From: CBDIHH01 sp965279095 | Lineage (GTDB): Bacteria > Pseudomonadota > Alphaproteobacteria > Caulobacterales > Caulobacteraceae | NCBI GenBank assembly: GCA_965279095.1 | Contig: CBDIHH010000006.1 | Location: forward strand, 744,001-808,000 | Length of the DNA stretch: 64,000 nucleotides | Direction of reading: 5' to 3' | In this document: in pieces, positions 16,618 through 24,676 of the stretch | How the letters are laid out: each line of letters starts with the position of its first letter | How positions within the stretch are numbered: the first letter of the stretch is position 1 | Made by a program: the position numbers and the translations under genes | Notes under the pieces: model-generated | What the model was told of the DNA's origin: nothing | Seen by the model: only the letters and a program-made list of their open reading frames with translations | Databases searched by the model: none

Positions 16618-18864
16618 TCACGACGCCTGCCGCGCCGCCGGCTCGTCGGCCGCCTCGCGGCGCTGGGCGGCGTCGACGTCCGCGGCGCTGACGCCTTCGG
16701 ACATGGCCCAGGCGAACCGCTGCAGGGCGCTGGCGAAGCTCGGCATGATCACGCCGCGCTCGGTGGCCAGGGGCACGCGGTCGGGCCGCGGCGCCGCCCA
16801 GCCGAAGTCGCGGGTCGGCCGCCCCCTCACCAGGGCGGGGTCAAGCCCCATGGCCCGGGCGACGGCGGCGCCGAAGAGCGCCCAAGACACCGCCTCGCCG
16901 TTGCTGAGGTGGCGAAGGCCCGTCTCCCCGTCGATGACGAGATCGAGCACGGCATTGGCCAGGTCCGGAACATAGGTGGGGGTGACGACCCCGTCGCTGG
17001 CGGCGTGGGCGGTGCGGCCAGCCGACAGCTCGCGCACGATCCAGGCGGCGAAGTTGTAGGGATCGTCGGGCGAAAAGAACGCCGCGGTGCGCACCATCAG
17101 GGCGGCGCCGCCGGCCTCCGCGACCAGCCGTTCGGCCAGCGCCTTGCTGCGGCCGTAGACGTTCAAGGGATTGGGCGTGTCGCCCTCCACATAGGCCCGG
17201 TCCAGGCGTCCGTCGAACACCAGGTCCGAGGAGAAGGCCGTGTAGTGGAGTCCCGCCTCGGCGCAGACGCGGGCGAGGGCGCCGGCGCCGTGGGCGTTGG
17301 CGTCCATGCAGGCGTCGGGATCGGCCTCGGCCTCATCCACCCGCACCCAGCCGGCGGTGTTGATCACCGCCCACGGCTCGCAGCGGTCGACGATGCGGCG
17401 GGCCGCATCCGCGTCGCCAATGGCCAGCTGTCGGCGGTCGGTGAGGGCGTAGGGCAGGCCGCGCAGTTCGCAGGCGCGGGCCATGGCCTGGCCGAGGGTG
17501 CCGGTGGCGCCGGTGATCAGGATCGGGCGGGTGAGGGCCTGCTCGGGGCGCCACTGTCGCGGCGGCGTCGCCAGGGCGGCCGTGCGCAGCACCGGCTGGA
17601 ACTCGATGCGCACGTCGCGCCGCCACCAGCCGGGGGCGTTGAGCACCGGATGCAGGGCGTCGCCGGCGGCCAGGGCGGTCAGCATCTCCGCCTGGGCGGT
17701 GGGCCTGGGCGGGCCGCCGCGCAGGTCGAAGGCGCCCGGTTCGTAGTCGCCGTCCTGCCGGGTGAGCAGGCTGTTCCAGTCGTAGCTGCCCAGCAGGGCC
17801 CAGGCGGTGACGGCGCGCACGTCAGCGCCGCGCTCGCGCAGGGCCTGGGCCGTGCGCCAGGCCTCCAGGGTCCAGCGCATCTGCTCCTCGCGGGTGCAGC
17901 CGTTGTGCGATTCGGTCACCGCCAGGGCCAGGCCGTAGCGGTCCCAGGCCTGGTCCAGCAGGCCGGCGAGGCCCGCCGGCCCCGGCCGCATCACCCGGAT
18001 GGCCTCCACGTCGGCATAGGCGGTGAAGTCGTTGCCGCCGTGGCGATGGGGCGGATAGAGGTGCGTGCGGTGGTCGAGGAACCGCTCCGAGGTGAGGTAG
18101 TGGTTCACCCCAATCACATCGGGGGGGCAGGGGTCGTCGGAAACGGCCCGGATGCGATCGGCCAGGCCGAAGCGCTTGAACCGCGGCCAGAAGGGGTGGT
18201 CACGCGTCACCTTGCCGGCCAGCAGATCCCACGTCAGCCACCGCCGATGGTTCTCAAAGGCCGCCTGGTCGGCCAGGGGGGCGGTGGAATAGGTCTGGCC
18301 GAGGTCCTCGGTCTGCACCAACTGAGCGGCGGGATTGACGGCGCGGATGCGCTTCATCGCCTCGCGGGTGGCGTCGATCTGGTTGAGGAAGGCGGCCCAG
18401 AACAAGCGCTCGTCGCGGGCGTGGGGATACCAATGCCCATAGAGCGCCGAGAACCGGGCGGTGGTCAGGGGCTCGTTCACCGGGGTGTAGACGTCGATCC
18501 ACGGATAGCGCTCGGCCACCGCCTGGGCGTGATCGGCGAATAGGGGCGCGAAATTGTCCGCGACCAGACTGGTGTAGGCGGGCCCGGATCCGTGGTGGAT
18601 CAGGCCGGCGATGGGCCGCATGCCCAGGTCGCGGATCCGCGGCAGTCGCGCGTCGGTCCAGCGCCAGTCGCGATCCTCGGGCGTCGCAGGGGCGATCCGT
18701 TCCCACAGGACGGGGTAGCGCAGGGCCTTCAGACCCAGGCTGGCGAACAGGTCCAGGTCCTCCGGACGGTCGTGGTGGCCGGAGCGCACGGTCTGGTCCA
18801 GATATCCGTCGCCGACGCGGTTCACGGTACATTCGTGACCGCCCCAAAGTTCAAGGTCAGGCAT
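16618..18864 (-). CDS. GH1-like glycosidase fused to RmlD-type sugar nucleotide reductase
   Basis: A 748-residue two-domain protein. The first part (about residues 1-440) is a GH1-like TIM barrel. The acid/base Glu lies in TPVNEPLTT near residue 130 and the candidate nucleophile Glu in AVTESHNG near residue 317. The second part (from about 446) is a dTDP-4-dehydrorhamnose reductase-type SDR: ILITGATGTLGQAMA (cofactor), FSSDLVFDG, and YGRSKALAERL (Y-x3-K) near residue 567. A single chain therefore couples glycoside turnover or transfer with reduction or epimerisation of a sugar nucleotide. It is the last gene of a minus-strand cluster with an SDR and a second GH1-like protein. Start at the ATG giving MPDLELWGGHE; the upstream in-frame stretch is unlike the family. 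Confidence 0.85.
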   Translation of the reverse strand: MPDLELWGGHECTVNRVGDGYLDQTVRSGHHDRPEDLDLFASLGLKALRYPVLWERIAPATPEDRDWRWTDARLPRIRDLGMRPIAGLIHHGSGPAYTSLVADNFAPLFADHAQAVAERYPWIDVYTPVNEPLTTARFSALYGHWYPHARDERLFWAAFLNQIDATREAMKRIRAVNPAAQLVQTEDLGQTYSTAPLADQAAFENHRRWLTWDLLAGKVTRDHPFWPRFKRFGLADRIRAVSDDPCPPDVIGVNHYLTSERFLDHRTHLYPPHRHGGNDFTAYADVEAIRVMRPGPAGLAGLLDQAWDRYGLALAVTESHNGCTREEQMRWTLEAWRTAQALRERGADVRAVTAWALLGSYDWNSLLTRQDGDYEPGAFDLRGGPPRPTAQAEMLTALAAGDALHPVLNAPGWWRRDVRIEFQPVLRTAALATPPRQWRPEQALTRPILITGATGTLGQAMARACELRGLPYALTDRRQLAIGDADAARRIVDRCEPWAVINTAGWVRVDEAEADPDACMDANAHGAGALARVCAEAGLHYTAFSSDLVFDGRLDRAYVEGDTPNPLNVYGRSKALAERLVAEAGGAALMVRTAAFFSPDDPYNFAAWIVRELSAGRTAHAASDGVVTPTYVPDLANAVLDLVIDGETGLRHLSNGEAVSWALFGAAVARAMGLDPALVRGRPTRDFGWAAPRPDRVPLATERGVIMPSFASALQRFAWAMSEGVSAADVDAAQRREAADEPAARQAS

Positions 18865-18989
18865 TGGCAGGCTGCTTCCGGTGTGCAGCCTAAACCCGCC
18901 TGGACCGTGAAAGTTCAGACACGCATCGCTTGGCCCCCGACAACCGCGGGACTTGGGCTGATCCTGAAGGGCCTTCGCGTCTGCTCGGC

Positions 18990-19730
18990 CTACAGGTGCG
19001 CGAGCCGCCCGCCGTCCACCGCCAGGGTCGCCCCGTTGACGAAGGCCGCATCGTCGGACGCCAGGAAGGCCACCGCGGCGCCGATATCCGCGGGCCTGCC
19101 GACGTCGGCGGGATCCACCGTCTCGACTCCGGACTTCAGGTTGGGGTTGGTCCACAGCATCGGGGTGTCGATGGCGCCGGGCAGGATGGCATTGGCGCGG
19201 ACGCCGCGCGCCTTGCCCTCGATCGCCGCCGACCGGGTGAGTGACAGCATCGCCGCCTTGGCCGCGGCGTAGGGCGCCACCAGGGGGGTGGTCATCACCG
19301 CGTGAACGCTGGCGACGTTCACGATCGCGCCGCCCTTGTCCATGTGCAGCAGCGCCTGTTTGGTGAAGTGCACCGCGCCCATCAGGTCCACCCCCAGAAC
19401 ATGGCTCCAGTCCTCGGGCGTGAAGTCCTGCAGGGGCTTGAACAGCATCATGCCGGCGTTGTTGACGACCACATCCAGCCGCCCGAACCGCCGCAGGGTC
19501 TCTGCCACCGCGGCCCCGACCTGGACCTCGACCGAAACGTCGCAGACCTGGCTGAAGGTGTCCGGGGCGCCCGCGGCCCGCACGGCTTCCACCGCCTCGT
19601 CGCAGGGGCTGCGGTCGGCCAGGACCACCCGCGCCCCCTCCGCCGCCAGGCGCTGGCAGATGGCCAGGCCGATGCCGCCCTTGGCGCCGGTGACGATGGC
19701 GACCCGCCCCTCGAAGCGTCCGGCCATCAT
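18990..19730 (-). CDS. SDR family oxidoreductase (glucose-1-dehydrogenase-like)
   Basis: A 246-residue classical SDR: cofactor loop TGAKGGIGLAICQRL at residues 14-28, VVNNAGMM near residue 84, catalytic NVASVH and YAAAKAA (Y-x3-K) near residues 138-157, and the C-terminal PADIGAAVAFLASDDAAFVNG. Its ATG overlaps the stop of the GH1-like gene (ATGA at 19727-19730), so the two are translationally coupled. It probably oxidises or reduces a sugar or sugar-derived polyol produced by the two glycosidase-like neighbours. Confidence 0.92.
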   Translation of the reverse strand: MMAGRFEGRVAIVTGAKGGIGLAICQRLAAEGARVVLADRSPCDEAVEAVRAAGAPDTFSQVCDVSVEVQVGAAVAETLRRFGRLDVVVNNAGMMLFKPLQDFTPEDWSHVLGVDLMGAVHFTKQALLHMDKGGAIVNVASVHAVMTTPLVAPYAAAKAAMLSLTRSAAIEGKARGVRANAILPGAIDTPMLWTNPNLKSGVETVDPADVGRPADIGAAVAFLASDDAAFVNGATLAVDGGRLAHL

Positions 19731-21022
19731 GAGCCCTGCGCCACGGCGGGTTCGGTGGGGGACTTGCGCAGGGCGGCCTCGGCCTCGATCCGCTGGCGCA
19801 GGGCGGTGATCTCGTGGAACTCCTCGGGGGGCACGATGGGCACGGCCAGGCAGATGCTCTGGGTGGGCAGGACCTCGCCCCAGTCCTGAATCAGCTTCTG
19901 GTAGGAGCGGCCGACGTTGCGGATGTTGCGGTCGAGGTCGTAGAGGCCCAGGGGGTTCACCCGCCCGTTCTGCTCGCGCAGGGCGGTGTCCCAGTCGACC
20001 TGGTCGGTGAGGGAATACCAGGTGAAGCCGACGATCGGCACGCCGTCGTTGCGCACCCGCAGGACGTTGGCCCATTCCTTCCACAGCCAGTTGACCGCCT
20101 CGTCGCCATACTGGCCCTCGGCGAAGTTGGTCTCGGTGTGCATCACCGGCAGGTGGTAGCGGTCGTAATATTGGCGGGTGATCACGGCGTAGCCGAAGAT
20201 CTCCCCCGAGGCCCGGGTGGAGCCGTCGGCCGACACCCGGTGCTCGTTGGTCATGTAGTAGTCGTTGCCGAGGATGCAGTGCGCCTTCAGGCGATGGTTC
20301 ATGAAGAAGTGGTATTCCTCACGGGTCATGCCGTTATCGGTGAGGTATTCGTACATCTCCGAGTCCACCCGCCGGCCATAGTTGAGGTCCAGGGACAGGA
20401 ACCGCATCGAGTTCATGATCTCGGCGGGGGCGATGGCGGAGGGGTTCTCGGCGTGAAAATATTCCGAGCTCTCGCTCTGGATGAAGATGGCGTCGGGGCG
20501 GACCTTCAGGATGGCCTGCATGGCCAGCACATTGGCCTTGACCAGGTTCTTGAGGGCGGTGACGAAGCCGAGGTCCGTGGTCAGCTGCTCGTTCCACCAG
20601 CCGTATTTGGCCGAGAAGACGGCGCAGATGAACATCTCGTTGACCGGGGTATAGAGCTGGACCCAGGGAAAGCGCGTGGCGAAGGCGGTGGCGTAGCGCT
20701 CGAAGATCGCCGGGAAGTCGGGGTTCTGGAAGTCGCCGATGAAGTCGGGGACCCCGAAGTGGCAGAGGTCGACGATGGGGATCATATTGCGGCGCTTCAG
20801 CTCGCCGAACGCCTCGTCGGCGAAGGTCCAGTCGTAGTGGTCAGCGCCGAGCATGGTGGTGTGCAGGGGCGGGCCGTAGCGCAGGAAGCGGACGCCCAGG
20901 TCCTCGCAGATGTCGAAATCGGTCTTCCAGTGTTTGTAGTGGCCGCAGACCTCCATCTGGTCGACGCGAACGGTGTTGTTCTTGATCTTCGGGATCGAGT
21001 TCTCGATCCCGGTGGCGAACAT
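19727..21022 (-). CDS. GH1-like glycoside hydrolase-family protein
   Basis: A 431-residue GH1-like TIM-barrel protein. The acid/base Glu lies in YTPVNEMFICA near residue 126 (N-E-M instead of the usual N-E-P) and the nucleophile Glu in VMHTETNFAEG near residue 296. Both catalytic Glu are therefore kept. It also has LGVRFLRYGPPLH and VGFTWYSLTDQVDWDTAL, typical of the barrel's late strands. No signal peptide is seen, so it acts in the cytoplasm. First gene of the operon with the SDR and the GH1-RmlD fusion. It probably hydrolyses or transfers a glycoside of an unusual sugar; the substrate is unknown. Confidence 0.85.
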   Translation of the reverse strand: MFATGIENSIPKIKNNTVRVDQMEVCGHYKHWKTDFDICEDLGVRFLRYGPPLHTTMLGADHYDWTFADEAFGELKRRNMIPIVDLCHFGVPDFIGDFQNPDFPAIFERYATAFATRFPWVQLYTPVNEMFICAVFSAKYGWWNEQLTTDLGFVTALKNLVKANVLAMQAILKVRPDAIFIQSESSEYFHAENPSAIAPAEIMNSMRFLSLDLNYGRRVDSEMYEYLTDNGMTREEYHFFMNHRLKAHCILGNDYYMTNEHRVSADGSTRASGEIFGYAVITRQYYDRYHLPVMHTETNFAEGQYGDEAVNWLWKEWANVLRVRNDGVPIVGFTWYSLTDQVDWDTALREQNGRVNPLGLYDLDRNIRNVGRSYQKLIQDWGEVLPTQSICLAVPIVPPEEFHEITALRQRIEAEAALRKSPTEPAVAQGS

Positions 21023-21062
21023 GAATAGGGAAATGGGGCGGCCCTCCGTGACTCTGGCTGTG

Positions 21063-21077
21063 CCGTTACCTGAACGG
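21063..21077. promoter_or_regulatory. Short inverted repeat upstream of the GH1 operon
   Basis: CCGTT-ACCTG-AACGG forms a perfect five-base dyad 40 bases before the ATG at 21022, in the divergent space shared with the TlyA gene. It could be a repressor operator for the sugar operon, but no regulator gene is adjacent. Low confidence. Confidence 0.25.
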
Positions 21078-21136
21078 GGCAGGGTCGGATCGGTTCAGCG
21101 CAAACGGCCGGCCCTGTCGCACAGGACCATACGGCC

Positions 21137-21871
21137 ATGAGTCGCCGGCGGATCGATCTTCTGCTGGTGGAGCGCGGCCTGTTCGACAGCCGCGCCAAGG
21201 CCCGGGCGGCCATCGAGGCGGGCGGCGTGCGCATCGACGGCATGGCGGCGCGGCGGCCCAGCGACCTGGCCGAGGCCGACGCGGTCATCGAGGCGCGGGC
21301 GGCGCACCCCTTTGTCGGACGCGGGGCCCTGAAGCTCGATCATGCCCTTGGCCTGTGGCCGATCGCGGTGGAGGGGCGCGTGGTTCTGGACCTGGGCGCC
21401 TCCACCGGAGGGTTCACCGAGGTCTGCCTGCGCCGGGGCGCGGCGCGGGTGTTCGCCGTCGACGTGGGCCGAGGCCAGCTGCACCCGTCGCTCAGCAGCG
21501 ATGCGCGGGTGGTGAACCTGCAGGGCCAGGACGCCCGGACCCTCGACGCGGGGCTGATCCCTGAGGCCCCCGGGCTGCTGGTGAGCGATCTCAGCTTCAT
21601 TGGCCTGGCCAAGGCCCTGCCGGCGGCCCTGTCCCTCGCGGCGACCGACGCGGACCTGGTGGTCCTGGTCAAGCCGCAGTTCGAGGTGGGCCCCGCCGGG
21701 GTGGGGAAGGGGGGCATCGTCCGCGATCCCGAAGCGCGCGCCGGGGCGCTGGAGGCGGTCTGCGCCTTTCTCCAGGAGAGCGGCTGGCGCGTCCTGGGCC
21801 GGGCCGACAGTCCGATCGAGGGGGGCGACGGCAACCGCGAATTTCTCGTGTGGGCGCAACGGGCGCCATAA
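21137..21871 (+). CDS. tlyA: TlyA family rRNA 2'-O-methyltransferase (hemolysin A-like)
   Basis: A 244-residue TlyA-type protein. The first 60 residues are an S4 RNA-binding domain (RRRIDLLLVERGLFDSRAKA, AIEAGGVRIDG). The rest is an FtsJ-like SAM methyltransferase with motif I LDLGASTGGFTEV near residue 90 and the catalytic-type K and D in GALKLDHAL, LVSDLSF and LVVLVKPQFE. TlyA proteins 2'-O-methylate ribose in 16S/23S rRNA, and their activity sets capreomycin sensitivity in other bacteria; the homologues were once labelled hemolysins. Start ATG at 21137 follows the GH1 operon's divergent promoter. The stop is followed closely by a hairpin terminator facing the other strand. Confidence 0.93.
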   Translation: MSRRRIDLLLVERGLFDSRAKARAAIEAGGVRIDGMAARRPSDLAEADAVIEARAAHPFVGRGALKLDHALGLWPIAVEGRVVLDLGASTGGFTEVCLRRGAARVFAVDVGRGQLHPSLSSDARVVNLQGQDARTLDAGLIPEAPGLLVSDLSFIGLAKALPAALSLAATDADLVVLVKPQFEVGPAGVGKGGIVRDPEARAGALEAVCAFLQESGWRVLGRADSPIEGGDGNREFLVWAQRAP

Positions 21872-21902
21872 ACAAAGGGCCGCCCCGATGGGGGCGGCCC
21901 TC
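21870..21902 (-). terminator. Intrinsic terminator of the glycine-zipper gene
   Basis: On the minus strand GGGCCGCCCCC-ATC-GGGGCGGCCC forms a strong stem (21877-21901) and is followed by TTTGTTT (21870-21876). It lies just beyond the stop of the Tyr-rich glycine-zipper gene at 21925 and probably also ends the convergent tlyA transcript. Confidence 0.75.
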
Positions 21903-21924
21903 GTCTGGTCAGGGTTGCCGCGGC

Positions 21925-22515
21925 CTAGTAGCCGTAGCCGTAGCCGTAGCCGCTGTTGTAATAGACCGACACCCCGGAGCGAGGCCGGGCGTAGCCATAG
22001 CCGCCGCCGTAGTAGCCCGTGGGATAGTAGGGCTGCGAATAGGCCCGCGGGGCGTAGGGGCGGGCGTAGTAGCCGTTGCCGTAGCTCGAGCTGTAATAGC
22101 CCTGGGACGGATAGGGGCTGGACCCGTAGTAGCCGCTGTTGGCATAGGGCTGGGCGTAATAGCCGTTGTCGTAATAGGCGTTGTCGTAGCGGGTGTCCCT
22201 GTAGCGGTTGTCGTAGCCGCTGCAGCCGGCGCCGGTGCTGCGCCCGACGCTGGAGCCCACCACGGCCCCCAGGAGCCCGCCGATGACGGCGCCGCCGGCG
22301 CGGCCGTCATGTCGCCCAGCCAGGCTGGACCCGATGGCGGCCCCGGCCGCGGCGCCGGTGACGCCGCCGACGACCGAGCGCGAATTGCACGGGTCGCTGC
22401 CGCCGTAGCCGTTGCCGTAATAGCCCTGGGCCGACGCAGCGCCCGGGAGGGCCGCCGCCGTCAGGGCCGCCGCGGCGCCCAGGCCGATCTTGGTCATAAC
22501 GCTATGTTTCGTCAT
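21925..22515 (-). CDS. Exported glycine-zipper protein with Tyr-rich C-terminus
   Basis: A 196-residue protein with a signal peptide (MTKIGLGAAAALTAAALPGAASAQ, written here in outline). It then has a glycine-zipper 2TM-type segment (VVGGVTGAAAGAAIGSSLAG and VIGGLLGAVVGSSVG, about residues 48-90). The last 100 residues are rich in Tyr, Gly and Asn/Ser (GYYG, YYAQP, SYGNGYY). Such proteins sit in the envelope and can insert in membranes. The Tyr/Gly tail is low-complexity and suggests adhesion or phase separation. Start at the ATG giving MTKHSVMTK; the longer opening is unlike a signal peptide. It follows a second glycine-zipper gene 35 bases upstream on the same strand. Confidence 0.8.
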   Translation of the reverse strand: MTKHSVMTKIGLGAAAALTAAALPGAASAQGYYGNGYGGSDPCNSRSVVGGVTGAAAGAAIGSSLAGRHDGRAGGAVIGGLLGAVVGSSVGRSTGAGCSGYDNRYRDTRYDNAYYDNGYYAQPYANSGYYGSSPYPSQGYYSSSYGNGYYARPYAPRAYSQPYYPTGYYGGGYGYARPRSGVSVYYNSGYGYGYGY

Positions 22516-22550
22516 CGGAAGACTCCTGTCTGGTCCCTTGCGGGATCCGG

Positions 22551-22892
22551 TTAGCTGCGGCGCCAGTAGCCATCGCGGCTCATGCATTCATGGACCCGGT
22601 GGCTGCGGCCGTTGCTGCGATAGGTGTGCCAGCGGCAGTTGCCGGTCTGGCGGGTCTCGTTGCAGTTGCGCTTGGCGATCTCGTGGCCGGCCACCGCGCC
22701 GCCCAGACCGCCGATGATGGTGCCGCCGGTCTTGCCGCCGCCGCTGGCGATGCCGTTGCCGAGCAGGGCGCCGGCGACGCCGCCGACCACGGTCCCCGTA
22801 TTGGTGCAGCTGGAGGCCGCCGCGGCGCTGGGAAGGGCGAGGGCCGAAACCAACAGGGCGCTGGTGGCGGCAAAAGCGAGTATGGTCCGCAT
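22551..22892 (-). CDS. Exported glycine-zipper 2TM protein
   Basis: A 113-residue protein with a signal peptide (LLVSALALPSAAAASSC) and a glycine zipper, VVGGVAGALLGNGIASGGG and TIIGGLGGAVAG, at about residues 34-70. The C-terminus has several Cys (RNCNETRQTGNCR and HECMSRDGYW), enough for disulfides in the periplasm. Related outer-membrane glycine-zipper proteins are common in Alphaproteobacteria. It is transcribed toward a second glycine-zipper gene and divergently from the rRNA methyltransferase at 23068. Confidence 0.8.
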   Translation of the reverse strand: MRTILAFAATSALLVSALALPSAAAASSCTNTGTVVGGVAGALLGNGIASGGGKTGGTIIGGLGGAVAGHEIAKRNCNETRQTGNCRWHTYRSNGRSHRVHECMSRDGYWRRS

Positions 22893-23010
22893 ATCTGATC
22901 TCCTGTGCCCAGAACGGGCGTCCCGATCCCTTGCGTCCGCCGCTGTCCGGACGGGCTGGCTGCGGAAGAGATCAGTAATGGGGTTGTCGACCTGAACGAT
23001 GGTTGAGCGC

Positions 23011-23030
23011 TTCGTTCATCTTCGTTCATC
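23011..23030. repeat. Tandem 10-bp direct repeat in divergent promoter region
   Basis: TTCGTTCATC occurs twice in a row (23011-23020 and 23021-23030), one helical turn apart. An inverted half, TGAACGA, is at 22993-22999. This is the intergenic gap between a glycine-zipper gene and the RNA methyltransferase, so the repeats may form an operator. The spacing of GTTC to GTTC is six, not the seven needed for a LexA box. Confidence 0.5.
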
Positions 23031-23067
23031 AAACGATCCAAGTGATCGCAGAACTCACGCAAGGCAA

Positions 23068-24342
23068 ATGGACTTGGCAGACAGAAGTTCCCTCGTGGCC
23101 GCCGACCGGGCCGAGACCGTTCTCATCGAGGCGGTGGCCGCCCAGGGCGACGGCGTCGCCCCCGGCCCGGTCTTCGTACCCTTCACCCTGGCCGGAGAGA
23201 CGGTCCGGGTCGTCCGCGACGACGGCCGGGGCGAACTGCTCGAGGTGGTCTCGCCCAGCCCCGAGCGGGTCATTCCGCCCTGTCCCCATTTCGGGGCCTG
23301 CGGCGGCTGCGCCCTGCAGCACTGGGACCACGCCCCCTATCTGGCGTGGAAGGTCGAACAGCTGCGGCTGGAGCTCGGCCGCGGCGGGATCGAGACCGAC
23401 ATCCTGGCGCCCTTCGCCGCGCCGCCCGCCTCGCGGCGGCGGATGACCCTGCACGCCCGCAAGGAGGGCCGCGGGCCGGTGCGCCTCGGCTACAAGGCGC
23501 GGCGGTCCTGGGCCCTGGTGGAGATCGCCGTCTGCCCGATCTCCGACCCCCGTCTCGTCCAGGCCCTGCCGCGGCTGCAGGCCCTGGCCGAGCCCCTGTT
23601 CCAGCATCCGAAGTCCGCGCCCAGCCTGCACCTGACCTGGACGGCCACCGGGCTCGACGTCGACATCACCGGGGTGGAGCGCAAGAGCGGCGGCCTCAGC
23701 GCCGACCGCCGGACCCGCATCGCCGCCGCCGCCGCCGCCGGCGACATGGCCCGGGTCACCCTGGCGGGGGAGACCGTCTACCAGGCCCGCCAGCCCATGG
23801 TCCCGCTTGGCCCCGCCGTCGTGGCCCTGCCGGCGGGCGCCTTCCTGCAGGCCGTGCCCGCGGCCGAGGCCGCCATGGCCGACTTCGCCTGCCAGGCCGT
23901 GGACGGCGCCCACCGCATCGCCGACCTGTTCTGCGGGGTGGGGACCTTCACCTTCCGCCTGGCGCGGATCGGCGGGGTGCACGCCCTGGACAGCGACCCG
24001 GCCGCCATCAGCGCCCTGCAGGGGGCGCTCGCCACCGCCACCGGCCTCAAGCCCATCGTCGCCGAGGCGCGGGACCTGTTCCGCCGCCCCTTCCTGTCGC
24101 ACGAGATGAAGAAGATCGACGCGGTGGTGTTCGACCCGCCCCGGGCGGGCGCCGCCGCCCAGGCCGCCGAGATCGCCGCCTCCAAGGTGTCGCGGGTGGT
24201 GGGGGTCTCCTGTAATCCCGCGACCTTCGTCCGCGACGCCCGCACCCTGATCGACGCCGGCTTCCGCCTGGAGCGCCTGTTGCCCGTGGACCAGTTCCTG
24301 TGGTCGCCCCACGTCGAGCTCGTCGGGGTCTTCGGGCGGTAG
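23068..24342 (+). CDS. RlmD/RumA-type 23S rRNA (uracil-5-)-methyltransferase with Fe-S cluster
   Basis: A 424-residue class I SAM RNA methyltransferase of the TrmA/RlmC/RlmD family. It has an N-terminal TRAM-like domain (EAVAAQGDGVAPGPVFVPFTLA). A Fe-S ligand set lies in CPHFGACGGCALQHW (C-x5-C-x2-C) plus the later Cys of VCPISD. The catalytic SAM domain has motif I ADLFCGVGTFTFRL near residue 292 and VVGVSCNPATFVRDA, which carries the nucleophilic Cys. It adds a methyl group to U in rRNA. Start at the ATG giving MDLADRS; an in-frame 23-residue upstream run at 22999 is unlikely. Confidence 0.92.
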   Translation: MDLADRSSLVAADRAETVLIEAVAAQGDGVAPGPVFVPFTLAGETVRVVRDDGRGELLEVVSPSPERVIPPCPHFGACGGCALQHWDHAPYLAWKVEQLRLELGRGGIETDILAPFAAPPASRRRMTLHARKEGRGPVRLGYKARRSWALVEIAVCPISDPRLVQALPRLQALAEPLFQHPKSAPSLHLTWTATGLDVDITGVERKSGGLSADRRTRIAAAAAAGDMARVTLAGETVYQARQPMVPLGPAVVALPAGAFLQAVPAAEAAMADFACQAVDGAHRIADLFCGVGTFTFRLARIGGVHALDSDPAAISALQGALATATGLKPIVAEARDLFRRPFLSHEMKKIDAVVFDPPRAGAAAQAAEIAASKVSRVVGVSCNPATFVRDARTLIDAGFRLERLLPVDQFLWSPHVELVGVFGR

Positions 24343-24345
24343 GGC

Positions 24346-24412
24346 ACCTTATCCCCCCCTGGGCCGAAGGCGCGGGGGAGGGGGACCACGGAGTGGTGGA
24401 GGGGGCGAGCCA
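24346..24412. repeat. Family B intergenic repeat (upstream of IS110)
   Basis: GGGGGAGGGGGACCACGGAGTGGTGG belongs to a GC-rich repeat family whose cores (CGGGGGAGGGGGACC and GTGGAGGGGGC) recur at 38947-39111 and 44519-44756. A related arm sits beyond the transposase at 25645. The placement suggests the IS110 element inserted into or next to a family B repeat. Confidence 0.7.
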
Positions 24413-24521
24413 CAAGCCCTGCGCTTAGTCTCTGTGCCTGCGCCCCGTCCCTTCGCCTGCGCTCCGTCCCTTTGCCCCCTTGTCTGTTGAAGCTCTGCTA
24501 GACTGAGGCGTCTTCCGGGAC

Positions 24522-24551
24522 GCCCGCCTGACGTTCGCGCGTCAGGCGGGC
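24522..24551 (+). ncRNA. Hairpin in the IS110 5' region, candidate bridge RNA segment
   Basis: GCCCGCCTGACG and CGTCAGGCGGGC form a perfect 12-base-pair stem with a TTCGCG loop, between the left end and the transposase start. In IS110 elements the noncoding region before the transposase encodes the bridge RNA that pairs with donor and target DNA. The stem here is the right kind of structure in the right place, but guide loops were not mapped. Confidence 0.35.
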
Positions 24552-24676
24552 TGTCGGGGGAGGGGCCGACGCACCCTGAGCCCGTTTGGGCTGTGACGGA
24601 GCAGGGCCGCCGCCGACAATTCCAAGACCCGGATGGTTGCAGGGACGTGAGGGTCCGAAGCCACAAGGATGGGTCG

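Noticed and set aside
23012..23028. GTTC...GTTC pair in front of the RNA methyltransferase as a LexA box
   Set aside because: The spacing is six bases, not seven, and it is explained better by the tandem 10-bp repeat.
22999..23067. A longer N-terminus for the RNA methyltransferase starting at 22999
   Set aside because: The 23 extra residues have no relation to the family and would cover the promoter repeats.
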